DNA from: Planotetraspora kaengkrachanensis | Lineage (GTDB): Bacteria; Actinomycetota; Actinomycetes; Streptosporangiales; Streptosporangiaceae | Assembly (NCBI RefSeq): GCF_016862895.1 | Contig: NZ_BONV01000002.1 | Span: forward strand, 186,001-250,000 | Direction of reading: 5' to 3' | Length of the DNA stretch: 64,000 nt | Part shown: positions 35,956 through 44,950 of the stretch, piece after piece | Layout of the letters: the number at the start of each line of letters is the position of its first letter | Position numbering within the stretch: the first letter of the stretch is position 1 | The notes under the pieces: model-generated | Databases searched by the model: none | Seen by the model: only the letters and a program-made list of their open reading frames with translations | What the model was told of the DNA's origin: nothing | Program-made: the position numbers and the translations under genes

Positions 35956-37368
35956 ATGACCACACCTCACTCCCTCGCACCTTCAGCCGTCACAACAGCC
36001 AAGAGGGAACTGTTCCTGCTCGCCGCGCGCGCTTTGGCCGACGGCGACGCGCGGGATCTGGGCGACCGGTTCGCCGCCCTGACCGGTCAGCTGGCGATCG
36101 CCGAAGACACGTGGGTGCGCGCCCTCATCGACTGGACCCGCCGGCAGCCCGCGCTGCGCCGGCTCGGCATCGCGCTCACCGTGGAGTTCGTCCATGCGCG
36201 GACGGCTGCCGGGGTCGGCACTCCCGGCGAAACCCGCGAGCTGATCGGCACCCTGCTGACCCGCCCCGACGAGCCGGGCGAACTGCTCGCGCAGTGGCTA
36301 CGCAGTCACGGCCGCTCGATCCCCAAGGCGGTGAAGGCGGGCGTGGCCGACGCCGCGGAGCGGCTGTACGACGAAGTGGCGCTCGCCACCTACGACACGG
36401 CGGACACCGAGATGCGCTTCGCCGAGGTGATCGCCCTCACCCATCCCAAGCCCGTGGGCAAGATCCAGAACGAGACGTTCCAGCACGCGGCGCTCCGCCG
36501 GCGCGGCTCGCACCCCGTGCCCGAGTCGCTGACGACCCTTCGGGCGCGGGCCCAGCTGCATGCCGTACCGGCCGACAAGCGTCCGCGCATGCTCGACCGT
36601 CCCGACATCGCCGACGCTTTCGCGCAGGCGGCCATGTCCTGGCGAGAGGTACGCGCCTGGCTGGGCGGCTCGATGACCGACAAGGCATGGGCCACGGTCG
36701 TCGCCCGGATGAGCTACCGCGACCGGATGGAGCACCTGCGCGACTTCGACCAGACCGACCTGGCCGGCGAGGTCGCCGACCGGATCTCGGCCGACCTGGC
36801 CGACAAGGCGTCGGTGGCGCGCGGCGGAGCCCTCCCGGTGGAGATCCTGGCCGCGTACCGGTCGGTCCCCTCGTCACGCTGGTCGTCGGTGCTCGAGCAG
36901 GCCCTGGACCATGCGCTGGCCGAGGTCCCCGCCCTGCCCGGTCGCACGCTGATCCTGGTGGATCGCAGCAAGGCGATGCTCGAACCGTCCTTCGCCGGGT
37001 CGGCCCTGACCCGAGCGGACGCGGCGGCCGTCTTCGGGGCCGCCCTCGCACTGCGCGCCGCCTCCGCCGACCTGGTCGAATGCGGGCAGGTCACCGGGCC
37101 GGTGACGTTCGAAGGCGCCGGCCGCCTGATCGACGCCGTCGGCCGCTTCGGTGAAACGGGTGGCGCTCAGACGGTCGCCGAGGCCCTGCGCGAACACGTG
37201 AAGGGACACGACCGCGTCGTCGTCCTCACCCACCACGGCGCCGCCGTCGAAGCGGCGGAGGCCGTGACCGTGCCCGGTCACGAGCACATCATCACCGACG
37301 TCACCGACGGCTGGTTCGCCGCGATCACGCACATCGAGCGGGCGCGCACCGACGCCTGGCCCTTCTGA
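35956..37368 (+). CDS. TROVE domain protein, bacterial Ro60 orthologue (Rsr-like)
   Basis: A 470-residue Ro60-type RNA-binding protein. The N-terminal ring of helical repeats starts near residue 15 and includes ALIDWTRRQPALRRLGIAL and a TRAQ-like LTTLRARAQLHAVP; the LTHPKPVGKIQNETFQHAAL segment is a TROVE landmark. The C-terminal von Willebrand A domain begins TLILVDRSKAM: the MIDAS Asp and first Ser remain, but the second Ser of DxSxS is Ala, so metal binding may be weak. Ro60 binds misfolded RNAs and Y RNAs. GGAGAAAGG precedes ATG 35956. It forms an operon with the bL37-like gene 10 bases downstream. Confidence 0.88.
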   Translation: MTTPHSLAPSAVTTAKRELFLLAARALADGDARDLGDRFAALTGQLAIAEDTWVRALIDWTRRQPALRRLGIALTVEFVHARTAAGVGTPGETRELIGTLLTRPDEPGELLAQWLRSHGRSIPKAVKAGVADAAERLYDEVALATYDTADTEMRFAEVIALTHPKPVGKIQNETFQHAALRRRGSHPVPESLTTLRARAQLHAVPADKRPRMLDRPDIADAFAQAAMSWREVRAWLGGSMTDKAWATVVARMSYRDRMEHLRDFDQTDLAGEVADRISADLADKASVARGGALPVEILAAYRSVPSSRWSSVLEQALDHALAEVPALPGRTLILVDRSKAMLEPSFAGSALTRADAAAVFGAALALRAASADLVECGQVTGPVTFEGAGRLIDAVGRFGETGGAQTVAEALREHVKGHDRVVVLTHHGAAVEAAEAVTVPGHEHIITDVTDGWFAAITHIERARTDAWPF

Positions 37369-37378
37369 AAGAGAACGC

Positions 37379-37456
37379 ATGTCCAAGCGCGCCCGCAAGA
37401 AGCGCACCCGTAGGAAGAAGAACGCCAACCACGGCATGAAACCCGGCCACGGCTGA
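37379..37456 (+). CDS. bL37-like ribosomal microprotein (25 residues)
   Basis: ATG 37379 is 10 bases behind the Ro60 stop. The peptide opens SKRARKKRTRRKK and ends in NANHGMKPGHG. From memory this is the pattern of actinobacterial large-subunit protein bL37 (about 24 residues, basic stretch then ANHGKRP), first seen in the mycobacterial ribosome structure. Here the Lys-Arg after Gly is Met-Lys and the end differs, so it may be a paralogue. A strong terminator begins 6 bases after its stop, so it ends the Ro60 operon. Confidence 0.7.
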   Translation: MSKRARKKRTRRKKNANHGMKPGHG

Positions 37457-37462
37457 GGTTCG

Positions 37463-37494
37463 GGGGCTCCGGCGCTCCCCTGCGCCGGAGCCCC
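37463..37494 (+). terminator. Rho-independent-type hairpin after the Ro60 operon
   Basis: GGGGCTCCGGCGC and its exact complement flank a 6-base loop (TCCCCT). Thirteen GC-rich base pairs; no U-tract, as common in actinomycetes. It also serves the convergent kdpD end at 37534. Confidence 0.85.
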
Positions 37495-37533
37495 GCGCCA
37501 TCGTCGTCGGTGACGAGGTGACGAGTGCACCCG

Positions 37534-40092
37534 TCACAGGGGCATCGGATCGGGACGCGCCGCCGACGCCATGGGCAGAGACAGCACCATGGTGAGGCCT
37601 CCCCCCGGCGTCTCCTCGGGTATGAGCGTCCCGCCCATCGCCTCGGCCAGTCCCCGCGACAGGGCCAGGCCCAGGCCCACCCCCGAATGGTTGTCGCGGT
37701 CGCCGAGCCGCTGGAACGGCAGGAACACCCGTTCATATGCTTCGCGCGGAATCCCGGGTCCGCGGTCGATGACCCGGATCTCGAGCTGGTCGCCGTACCA
37801 GCTGGCGGTGACCAGCACCTTCTGCCCCGTGGGGGTGTAGCGGACCGCGTTGGACGTGAGGTTGACCAGCACCCGCTCGAGCAGCGCCGGGTCGGCGATC
37901 ACCTCGGGCACGTCGGTGCCGAAGTCGGTCTCGATGGTCGTGCCGAGCGGCCCGAGGTCGTCGACCGCCCGCGGCACGATCTCTTCCAGCGCGACAGGCT
38001 GGAGGGACAGGCCGAGCACTCCGGCCTGCAGGCGGCTCATGTCGAGCAGGTTGGCGACCAGGCGGTCCAGCTTGACCAGGGACTCGTCGGCGGTCGCCAG
38101 CAACTCCTCGCGGTCCTCGGGGGACCACTCGACGTCGGCGCTGCGCAGGCTGTCCACGGCGGCCTTCGCCGAGGCGAGGGGCGTGCGCAGGTCGTGGCTG
38201 ACGGCGGCGAGCAGGGCGGTGCGCATCCGGTCGGCCGCGGCGAGCGGTCTCGCCTGCTCGGCCTCCTCCCTCAGCCGTTCCTGGCGCAGGGCCACGGCGG
38301 TCTCGGCGGCGAACGCCTCCAGCATGCGGCGGTCGGACGCCTCCAGGAGACGGCCGCGTGCGGCCAGCACGAGGTCGTCGTCGATGGCGACGTCGGTGTC
38401 GGCGAGGGCGGGGTACGTGCAGGGAACCCCGCCCGAGGTGGCGACGATGCGCCAGCTGTCCGGGTCGGAGCGGTCGTCCGGCGTCTGCCCCGCCTCGGGC
38501 CGGCGTTCGAGCAGTGCGACCGAGGTCAGGCCGAACGTCTCGCGCATCCGCGCGAGCAGGGACGACACGGCCGAGTCGCCGCGCAGTACGTGGCCGGCGA
38601 GGGTCGAGAGGATCTCGGCCTCCGCTCGGGCCCGCGCGGACTCCCTGGTTCGGCGGGCCGCGAGGTCCACGATGGTGCTGACCGCGGCCCCGACGAGCAC
38701 GAAGACGACCAGGGCGAACAGATTCTCCGGGTCCGAGATCGTGAACTCGTTGACCGGTGGGGTGAAGAAGTAGTTGAGCAGGAGAGAGCCGCCGATCGCG
38801 GCGACGATGGCCGGCCACATGCCCCCGATGAGCGCGACGCCGACGACCATGAGCAGGAAGAACAGGATCTCGCTCGGCAGCGACAGCTTGTCCCTGAACG
38901 GGATGAGTGCGGCCGTGAGCCCCGGCACTCCGGCGAGGGCGACGCCCCACCCGACCAGCCGTCTCGTCCGCGTGAGCGCGGCGGAGGACCTGGCCGCCCG
39001 CCGGCGCCCCTTCCGTACCTCGTCGTGGGTGACCATGTGGACGTCGATGGATCCGGAGTGCGAGGTGGTCTCAACGCCCACGCCGCGGGAGAAGATCTGG
39101 GCGAACCGGCCGCGCCGGGACGCGCCGAGAACGAGCTGGGTGGCGTTCACGCCTCGGGCGAAGTCGAGCAGCGCTCGTGGGACGTCTTCCCCCACGACCT
39201 GGTGGTAGGTGCCTCCCAGGCTTTCCACCAGGGTTCGCTGACGTGCCAGGTTGGCCGGATCGCCTCCGGCGAGGCCGTCGGCCTTGGTGACGTGGACGGC
39301 GAGCAGGTCGGCGCCCTTGGTGCGTGCGGCGATGCGGGTGGCCCTGCGCACCAGGGTGTCGCCCTCGGGCCCGCCGGTCAGCGCGACGACGACTCGTTCG
39401 CGTGCCTCCCACGTCGTGGCGATGCCGTGCTCCGCCCGGTAGCGGTCGAGCTGGTCGTCCACCTTGTCCGCGACCCACAGCAGGGCGAGCTCGCGCAGGG
39501 CGGTCAGGTTGCCCACCCTGAAGTAGTTCGACAGCGCCGCGTCGACCTTCTCCGGCGCGTACACGTTGCCGTGCGCCATCCGGCGGCGGAGCGCCTCCGG
39601 CGACATGTCGACCAGTTCGACCTGGTCGGCTCGCCGGACGACCTCGTCTGGCACCGTCTCTTGCTGAGCCACCCCGGTGATCTGCTCGACGACGTCGTTC
39701 ACCGACTCCAGATGCTGGACGTTGACCGTCGAGACGACGTCGATGCCGGCGTCCAGGATCTCCTCGATGTCCTGCCACCGCTTGGTGTTGCGCGAGCCGG
39801 GGACGTTGGTGTGGGCCAGCTCGTCGATCAGGGCGATGGAGGGCGCGCGTTCGATGACGGCGTCGACGTCGAGCTCGGTGAAGGTCGTCCCCCGGTACTC
39901 CATCGTCTTGCGAGGGATGACCTCCATGCCGTCGAGGAGTTCGGCGGTGTGCGGGCGGCCGTGGGTCTCCACGAGACCCACGACCACGTCCCTGCCGCGG
40001 CCTGTCGCCCGGCATCCCCCTGCGAGCATCGCGAACGTCTTCCCGACACCGGGAGCCGCCCCGAGATAGACACGTAACCGCCCGCGTGGCAC
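37534..40092 (-). CDS. kdpD: Osmosensitive K+ channel sensor histidine kinase KdpD
   Basis: An 852-residue KdpD. Residues 1-210 are the KdpD domain with Walker A GAAPGVGKT at 11-19 and Walker-B-like LIDELAHTNVPG. A UspA-like domain follows to about 360, then four membrane helices (DUF4118), a GAF-like segment, HisKA with VSHDLRTPLASAKAA and HATPase with NAVRYTP and GLGLALSRG. It senses K+ limitation and normally phosphorylates KdpE. Neither kdpE nor kdpFABC is in the window: it is followed by a convergent operon, and upstream is a P450. Start GTG 40092. Confidence 0.93.
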   Translation of the reverse strand: MPRGRLRVYLGAAPGVGKTFAMLAGGCRATGRGRDVVVGLVETHGRPHTAELLDGMEVIPRKTMEYRGTTFTELDVDAVIERAPSIALIDELAHTNVPGSRNTKRWQDIEEILDAGIDVVSTVNVQHLESVNDVVEQITGVAQQETVPDEVVRRADQVELVDMSPEALRRRMAHGNVYAPEKVDAALSNYFRVGNLTALRELALLWVADKVDDQLDRYRAEHGIATTWEARERVVVALTGGPEGDTLVRRATRIAARTKGADLLAVHVTKADGLAGGDPANLARQRTLVESLGGTYHQVVGEDVPRALLDFARGVNATQLVLGASRRGRFAQIFSRGVGVETTSHSGSIDVHMVTHDEVRKGRRRAARSSAALTRTRRLVGWGVALAGVPGLTAALIPFRDKLSLPSEILFFLLMVVGVALIGGMWPAIVAAIGGSLLLNYFFTPPVNEFTISDPENLFALVVFVLVGAAVSTIVDLAARRTRESARARAEAEILSTLAGHVLRGDSAVSSLLARMRETFGLTSVALLERRPEAGQTPDDRSDPDSWRIVATSGGVPCTYPALADTDVAIDDDLVLAARGRLLEASDRRMLEAFAAETAVALRQERLREEAEQARPLAAADRMRTALLAAVSHDLRTPLASAKAAVDSLRSADVEWSPEDREELLATADESLVKLDRLVANLLDMSRLQAGVLGLSLQPVALEEIVPRAVDDLGPLGTTIETDFGTDVPEVIADPALLERVLVNLTSNAVRYTPTGQKVLVTASWYGDQLEIRVIDRGPGIPREAYERVFLPFQRLGDRDNHSGVGLGLALSRGLAEAMGGTLIPEETPGGGLTMVLSLPMASAARPDPMPL

Positions 40093-40615
40093 CTGCGATC
40101 ACTACTCCTCTTCAGGGGCAGAGGTCGGCTCGGGAGCGTCCACCGCAGGCTCGCCCGTCCGAGCCGAGGGCCCTGCCGGTGGGGGTTGACTTCGACGAGC
40201 GACGGCACCTTGCGATGTCGTGACACGACCTTCCCGAAATCACGGACACCGCGATCGCCGGGGTCTTCAGTTACCCGATCCGGCAACTTAAAGGAAAGCA
40301 AGGTACAAAGTGTTTGATTTCCCCTCCCCTTGACGCAATCACTACGGATGTGGCGGGAGTATTGACGCGATCCATACGCGGAACGGCACACGCGAGACTG
40401 ACGTGAGGCCTGCGGCGGCCGAGGCGGCCGTCTTCTGAGGCGTGCCGCGTGGCATGGAGCCGGGACGACCGTACGGAAGCCGGGTATGTGGTCACCGGGA
40501 CGCGTGAGCCACGGGGATCCAGGCAGCGGCCCGATCGAGATTCTCCGAGGGCGGCCCCGGCTCGCGCCGCAGGTCAACGAGCGCCTGCACAGACGATCCA
40601 TTTGGAGGGACGACC
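40093..40615. other. 523-bp divergent intergenic region with direct repeats
   Basis: No gene is supported. It has an AT-rich patch at about 40285-40375 unusual for this genome. Inside are two similar 16-mers, TTGACGCAATCACTAC at 40330 and TTGACGCGATCCATAC at 40362, spaced 32 bases, which could be regulator half-sites or -35 elements for the P450 or kdpD promoter. Confidence 0.5.
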
Positions 40616-41911
40616 ATGACCGGTCCGGTCGAGTCGAACGAGGCCGCCGCCGAGACGGTCGACCTGATGGACCCCGCGTTGATGGGCGACCCGTTCGCCG
40701 GGTTCTCGCGGTTGCGGGAGAAGGCCCCGATGGTGCGCGGCGTCTTTCCCGGCGTCGACACGCCGATCTGGCTGGTCAGCCGATACGACGACGTCAAGCT
40801 GGTGCTGAGCGACCGGCGTTTCGTCAACGACCCCGCGAACGTGCCCGGGATGGACGTGCGGAACATCCGGGAGAGGGCGATCCAGGCGCGTGGAATCCCT
40901 GCCGAATACGCGCGGTACCTGATGGACGGGATCCTGGACGTCGACGGCGCCGACCACATCCGCCTGCGCAAGCTGGTGTCGCGCACGTTCACCGCCCGCC
41001 GGGTGGCCGAGCTCCGGCCACGGGTGGAGGGGATCACCGAGGACCTCCTCGACGGGCTCGCCGCGACACCCGCGGACGGCGTCGTCGACCTCATGGAGCG
41101 CTACGCCTACCCCCTGCCGATCACCGTCATCTGCGAACTGGTCGGCATTCCCGAGGAGTGCCGCCCGCGGTGGCGGGAGTGGGGAAAGGCCCTGGTGTCG
41201 CTGGAACCCGGACGCTTCGGCGACGTCGTCGGCGCGATGGTCACTCACATACAGGACCTGATCGAGCGGCGCCGGGCGGAACCCGCCGGCGATCTGCTCA
41301 CCGGGCTGATCCGCGCCCACGACGAAGACGGCGACCACCTCAGCGACACCGAGATGATCACAATGGTCTTGACACTGGTCCTCGCCGGCCACGAGACCAC
41401 GGCGCACCTGATCGGCAACGGGGTGGTCGCGCTGCTCACGCATCCTGAGCAGCTCGCCCTGCTCAGGGACCGCCCCGGGCTGACGCCCCGCGCCGTCCAC
41501 GAGCTGATGCGCTGGTGCGGCCCCGTCCACGCGACACGGATGCGCTACGCCGGCGAGGACCTCGAGATCGGCGGCATGCCCGTGCGGCAGGGCGAGGCGG
41601 TGATGGCCATGCTCGTGGGAGCCAACTACGACCCCCGCGAGTTCGACGCGCCGGATCGGTTCGACGTCACCCGCGAGCCCGACGAACGCCGGGAGAACCA
41701 CGTCGGGTTCGGGCACGGTTTGCACTACTGCCTGGGCGCGGCGCTGGCCCGCCAGGAGGGCGAGGTGGCGATCGAGGCGCTGTTGCGCCGCTTCCCCGAT
41801 CTCGCCCTGGCCGTCGATCCGGCGGACCTGCAGCGCCAACTCCTCCCTGGCTCGTGGCGCCTTGCCCGGCTTCCCGTGCTGCTCGCGGGGCGGGCGTCGG
41901 CGCCGTCCTGA
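40616..41911 (+). CDS. Cytochrome P450
   Basis: A 431-residue bacterial class I P450. The I-helix AGHETT lies at about residues 257-262, the E-x-x-R motif is ELMR, and the heme-Cys loop FGHGLHYCLG is at about 364-373. It is soluble, of the CYP105/CYP107 kind, and hydroxylates or epoxidises small substrates using a ferredoxin not encoded here. ATG 40616 follows GGAGGGACG. It stands alone between a terminator and a long regulatory region. Confidence 0.92.
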   Translation: MTGPVESNEAAAETVDLMDPALMGDPFAGFSRLREKAPMVRGVFPGVDTPIWLVSRYDDVKLVLSDRRFVNDPANVPGMDVRNIRERAIQARGIPAEYARYLMDGILDVDGADHIRLRKLVSRTFTARRVAELRPRVEGITEDLLDGLAATPADGVVDLMERYAYPLPITVICELVGIPEECRPRWREWGKALVSLEPGRFGDVVGAMVTHIQDLIERRRAEPAGDLLTGLIRAHDEDGDHLSDTEMITMVLTLVLAGHETTAHLIGNGVVALLTHPEQLALLRDRPGLTPRAVHELMRWCGPVHATRMRYAGEDLEIGGMPVRQGEAVMAMLVGANYDPREFDAPDRFDVTREPDERRENHVGFGHGLHYCLGAALARQEGEVAIEALLRRFPDLALAVDPADLQRQLLPGSWRLARLPVLLAGRASAPS

Positions 41912-41930
41912 CCCGCCACCCTGAGAAGAA

Positions 41931-41963
41931 GGCCGGTACGGCTCCGCGTCCGCCGTACCGGCC
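41931..41963. terminator. Bidirectional terminator between P450 and YeiH genes
   Basis: GGCCGGTACGGC and its exact complement flank a 9-base loop; AGAAGAAGGCC on the left and CCTTCTC on the right extend the symmetry. It lies between the stops of two convergent genes. Confidence 0.85.
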
Positions 41964-41977
41964 TCACTCCTTCTCCG

Positions 41978-43156
41978 TCAGGCGACGGAGAAGCCGCTGA
42001 ACAGCAGCGCCGCGAGGCCCAGCGCCAGCGCCACGTTCACCGCCGTCGCGGTGGCGAAGACGCCGACGGGCCGCCAGCCGGCCTCCTTCAGCGACGCCAC
42101 CCGGAACTCGAGGCCGATGCTGACGAAGGCCAGGATCAGGAACCACACCCGCAGGTCGTTGGCCACCCCGATGGTCGCCTTACCGGTGTCGGCGCTCACC
42201 GTGGACAGCCACCAGGTGGCGATCACGGAGGCGGCGACGAACCCGAGCACGAACTTCGGGAACCGCTCCCAGAGGTCCCCCAGACCGGGACGCCGGGCGT
42301 CCGGGCGACGCTCGACCTTGAAGGCGAAGTAGGCGGTGAGCGCGACGGCCACCACGCCCATCAGGGCGTTCTGGGTGACCTTGACGATCGTCGCCACCTG
42401 GAGCGCCTGTTCACCGACGATCGTCCCCGCCGCCGTGACGGCCGCCGTGGTGTCGATGTTGCCGCCGATCCACGCCCCGGCCACCTCGGGGCTCAGGCCC
42501 AGCGCGGTGGCCGCCCAGGGCAGGATGAAGATCGACGGGAGCGCGAAGGCGATGACGAGGCTCGCGCTGTAGGCGAGTTGTTCTCGCTTCGCCTGTACGG
42601 CTCCCGCCGCCGCGATCGCGGCGCTCACCCCGCAGATGGACACGGCCGCCGACAACAACGCGCGCAGCTTGTCGTCCAGGCCGAGCCTGCCGCCGAGCCA
42701 CCAGGTGAACAGGAACACCGTGCTGATCAGCACGATCGCCTGAAGGATGGCGGGACCCGCGGCTGTGGCGATCACCTTGAGGTTGATCGAGGCGCCCAGC
42801 AGGACCAGGCCCGTCTTGATGAAGAACTCCGTACGGAATCCGCCGGCGAGCCGGTCCCGCAGACCCGTGGCCGTGAGCACGGCGTTGCCGAGGAGGCCGA
42901 GGAGGATCGCGTACACCGGGTACTCGATGGCTGCGCCCAGGTCCTCAAGCGCCGTGCCCTCGAGCAGGCCCGGCACGTTCTTGTCCAGCAGTCGGGTGAC
43001 CGCCGCCAGTGCGAGCACCACGACGAGACCCGCCAGCGTCAGGGGCCAGGCCGCTCCCGCCGGTCGGCCCTCCGCCCATCCCGCGGTGGATTCCGGGGCG
43101 GATCGCGCCGCGGGTTCCCCGTCGCGCGGCGTGACGCCCGCTTCCCCGGCGCTCAT
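41978..43156 (-). CDS. YeiH family putative sulfate exporter (UPF0324)
   Basis: A 392-residue polytopic membrane protein of the YeiH/UPF0324 family, with about ten helices, FFIKTGLVLLGASINL and the conserved SICGVSAAIAAAGAV and GGNIDTTAAVTAAG motifs. Members are predicted anion or organosulfur exporters and are often controlled by LysR proteins. The first 35 residues are a soluble, charged extension. ATG shares one base with the stop of the 51-residue membrane protein upstream, so they are coupled. Confidence 0.85.
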   Translation of the reverse strand: MSAGEAGVTPRDGEPAARSAPESTAGWAEGRPAGAAWPLTLAGLVVVLALAAVTRLLDKNVPGLLEGTALEDLGAAIEYPVYAILLGLLGNAVLTATGLRDRLAGGFRTEFFIKTGLVLLGASINLKVIATAAGPAILQAIVLISTVFLFTWWLGGRLGLDDKLRALLSAAVSICGVSAAIAAAGAVQAKREQLAYSASLVIAFALPSIFILPWAATALGLSPEVAGAWIGGNIDTTAAVTAAGTIVGEQALQVATIVKVTQNALMGVVAVALTAYFAFKVERRPDARRPGLGDLWERFPKFVLGFVAASVIATWWLSTVSADTGKATIGVANDLRVWFLILAFVSIGLEFRVASLKEAGWRPVGVFATATAVNVALALGLAALLFSGFSVA

Positions 43157-43311
43157 CAGGGCACCAGCCCGGTCGGGATCACACCGGAGATCACCAGTAT
43201 GAGCAGCAGGAGCCCGATGATCGTGGCTGCCCAGTCCTCATTGATCGCCCTTTTCCAGCCACTGGACTGCGCGGGCGGCTCCTCGCGGCGGACCGCTTCG
43301 GTCTCGCTCAT
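43156..43311 (-). CDS. Small membrane protein (51 residues), partner of YeiH
   Basis: ATG 43311 has AGAGAGG six bases upstream. The sequence has a charged start (SETEAVRREE), an amphipathic middle SSGWKRAINEDWAATIIG, one hydrophobic helix LLLLILVISGV and IPTGLVP. Coupling to yeiH by TGATG implies 1:1 synthesis, as a subunit or regulator. The W-K-x-x-x-x-E-D-W-A element resembles the small proteins that accompany such transporters. Confidence 0.75.
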   Translation of the reverse strand: MSETEAVRREEPPAQSSGWKRAINEDWAATIIGLLLLILVISGVIPTGLVP

Positions 43312-43459
43312 CTCCGACCTCTCTTGTAAGGGTCCGGCACGATTCCATAGTAATGGAGTAGGAATAGGGGGTAAAGAGGGAAGATCGAAGGATGTGACTC
43401 GCGGTCACGAGTGCGGGTGCCGTGCGCCGGCGAAGGAGCCCCGATCTGGCGGTCAGGGC

Positions 43460-44818
43460 CTACTCGGCGCCGCGGTCGTCGACGGGACCACCTCGGTTCA
43501 GCAGGGGAAGCCGGAGGACGAACCTGGCGCCTCGGGGCGAGTCCTCGATGCCCAGATTTCCGCGATGGCCCCGGGCGATGTCGAGCGAGATCGCCAGACC
43601 CAGGCCGCTGCCGCCGGCGTCCCGGCGACGCCCCTCCTCCAGGCGGGTGAACCGTTCGAAGACCCGGTGGCGATCGGCCGGCGCGATGCCCGCGCCGTCG
43701 TCGGTCACGGCCACGACGGCCTGGCCGTCCACGGCTTCGACGGAAACCTCGACGCCGGTCGCCGCGTGCCGCCGCGCGTTGCTCAGGAGGTTGTCCACGA
43801 CGCGGATCAGCTGGATCCGCGAGCCGAGGACCCAGACCTCGGACGGCGCATGCACGACCACCGGCACATCGCCGACTCGCGCCGCCTCCTCGCCCACGAG
43901 CGCTCCGAGTTCGATCGCCTCGTGCGGCGACGGGTCGGCGGCGCGCAGACGGGCCATCAGCAGCAGGTCGTTGACGATCGCCTCCAGCCGGTCGCCGGCC
44001 GCCAGCGCGTCCGTGACCGCGTCGCGCAGATCGACGTCGTCCGGGTAGAGCAACGCCTCCTCCAGCCGTGTGCGCAGGGCGGTGATCGGCGTTCTGAGCT
44101 CATGGGACGTATTGGAGGCGAACTCGCGTTGTTGCTCCACCGCCTCCTCCAAGCGGGCCAGGGTCTGATTCGCGGTTCTGGCGAGAAGCGCGATCTCGTC
44201 GTCGCCGCGAGGCGTGGGCACCCGGAGACTCAGGTCGCTCACCGTGATCTCGGCCATCCTCGCGCGGATGGCCTCCACCGGCCGCAACGTCCTTCCCACC
44301 GCGCACCATGTGGTCCACGCCGCCAGAGCCACGATCAGCGCCGCCCCACCTGCGACGACGTACTCCAGCCTGTGGGTCACGAGAATGGACGGCTCCGCCG
44401 TACCGGCGTAGACCACGGAGGAGTTCGCCGCGGGGGTGACGCGGTTGGCCATGAGGATGAGACATCGGCCGTGCGAGCACTCGATCTGCTGCTGGAGCCG
44501 GTCATCGGCCGGAGGACGGTGCAGGCTCACCGGCGGCCTGCCCGCGGCTCCCGGGCTCGAGTCCACGACCTTGCCGCGGACGTCCACCAACTGGATGAGG
44601 TCGACACCGGTGGAGGCGGGGATCGGGTGCGGCAGGACGCCGTTGCGTTCCGCCGCGCTCCACCGGGCGGCGGCTCGCTCGGCCTGGAAGAAGAGCTCGT
44701 TCTGAACCTTGTAGCGGATCGCGAGGTCGAGGCTCAGGCCGATCGTCGCGAGTAGCACCAGCGACAGCGTGGTCGCGATGATCGTGTAGCGCGCTCGTAT
44801 CGAGTGCAGAGGCGACAC
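43460..44818 (-). CDS. Two-component sensor histidine kinase (orphan)
   Basis: A 452-residue kinase: N-terminal helix, periplasmic domain of about 115 residues with a Cys pair (ECSHGRC), second helix LIVALAAWTTW, HAMP, HisKA with TSHELRTPITALRTR, HATPase with NLLSNARRHA and GSGLGLAI. No response regulator is adjacent on either side, so the partner is encoded elsewhere. The start is GTG near 44818, with weak site. The Cys pair in the sensor suggests a redox or metal-sensing role. Confidence 0.87.
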   Translation of the reverse strand: MSPLHSIRARYTIIATTLSLVLLATIGLSLDLAIRYKVQNELFFQAERAAARWSAAERNGVLPHPIPASTGVDLIQLVDVRGKVVDSSPGAAGRPPVSLHRPPADDRLQQQIECSHGRCLILMANRVTPAANSSVVYAGTAEPSILVTHRLEYVVAGGAALIVALAAWTTWCAVGRTLRPVEAIRARMAEITVSDLSLRVPTPRGDDEIALLARTANQTLARLEEAVEQQREFASNTSHELRTPITALRTRLEEALLYPDDVDLRDAVTDALAAGDRLEAIVNDLLLMARLRAADPSPHEAIELGALVGEEAARVGDVPVVVHAPSEVWVLGSRIQLIRVVDNLLSNARRHAATGVEVSVEAVDGQAVVAVTDDGAGIAPADRHRVFERFTRLEEGRRRDAGGSGLGLAISLDIARGHRGNLGIEDSPRGARFVLRLPLLNRGGPVDDRGAE

Positions 44819-44950
44819 GGGCGTCCTTATTCTTCCTCCGGCGTCACCGCATCACGGTACGACGCGGAACGCCTCGGCGTGGTGGCCCTGCCGCTCCCAG
44901 GATCCCGGACTCACAGTCGAAGGACTCCCAGGTCAGCCCACGACGGAGGA

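Noticed and set aside
37525-40077. Very long open frames opposite kdpD, and similar ones at 7975-10146, 26843-29050 and 52573-55365
   Set aside because: They lie antisense to well-supported genes, have low-complexity Arg/Gly/Pro/Asp composition and no recognisable domain; they are a by-product of high GC.
40093-40320. c-di-AMP (ydaO) riboswitch upstream of kdpD
   Set aside because: Some GGGTAAC-like pieces occur in the leader, but the conserved core elements are not in order.
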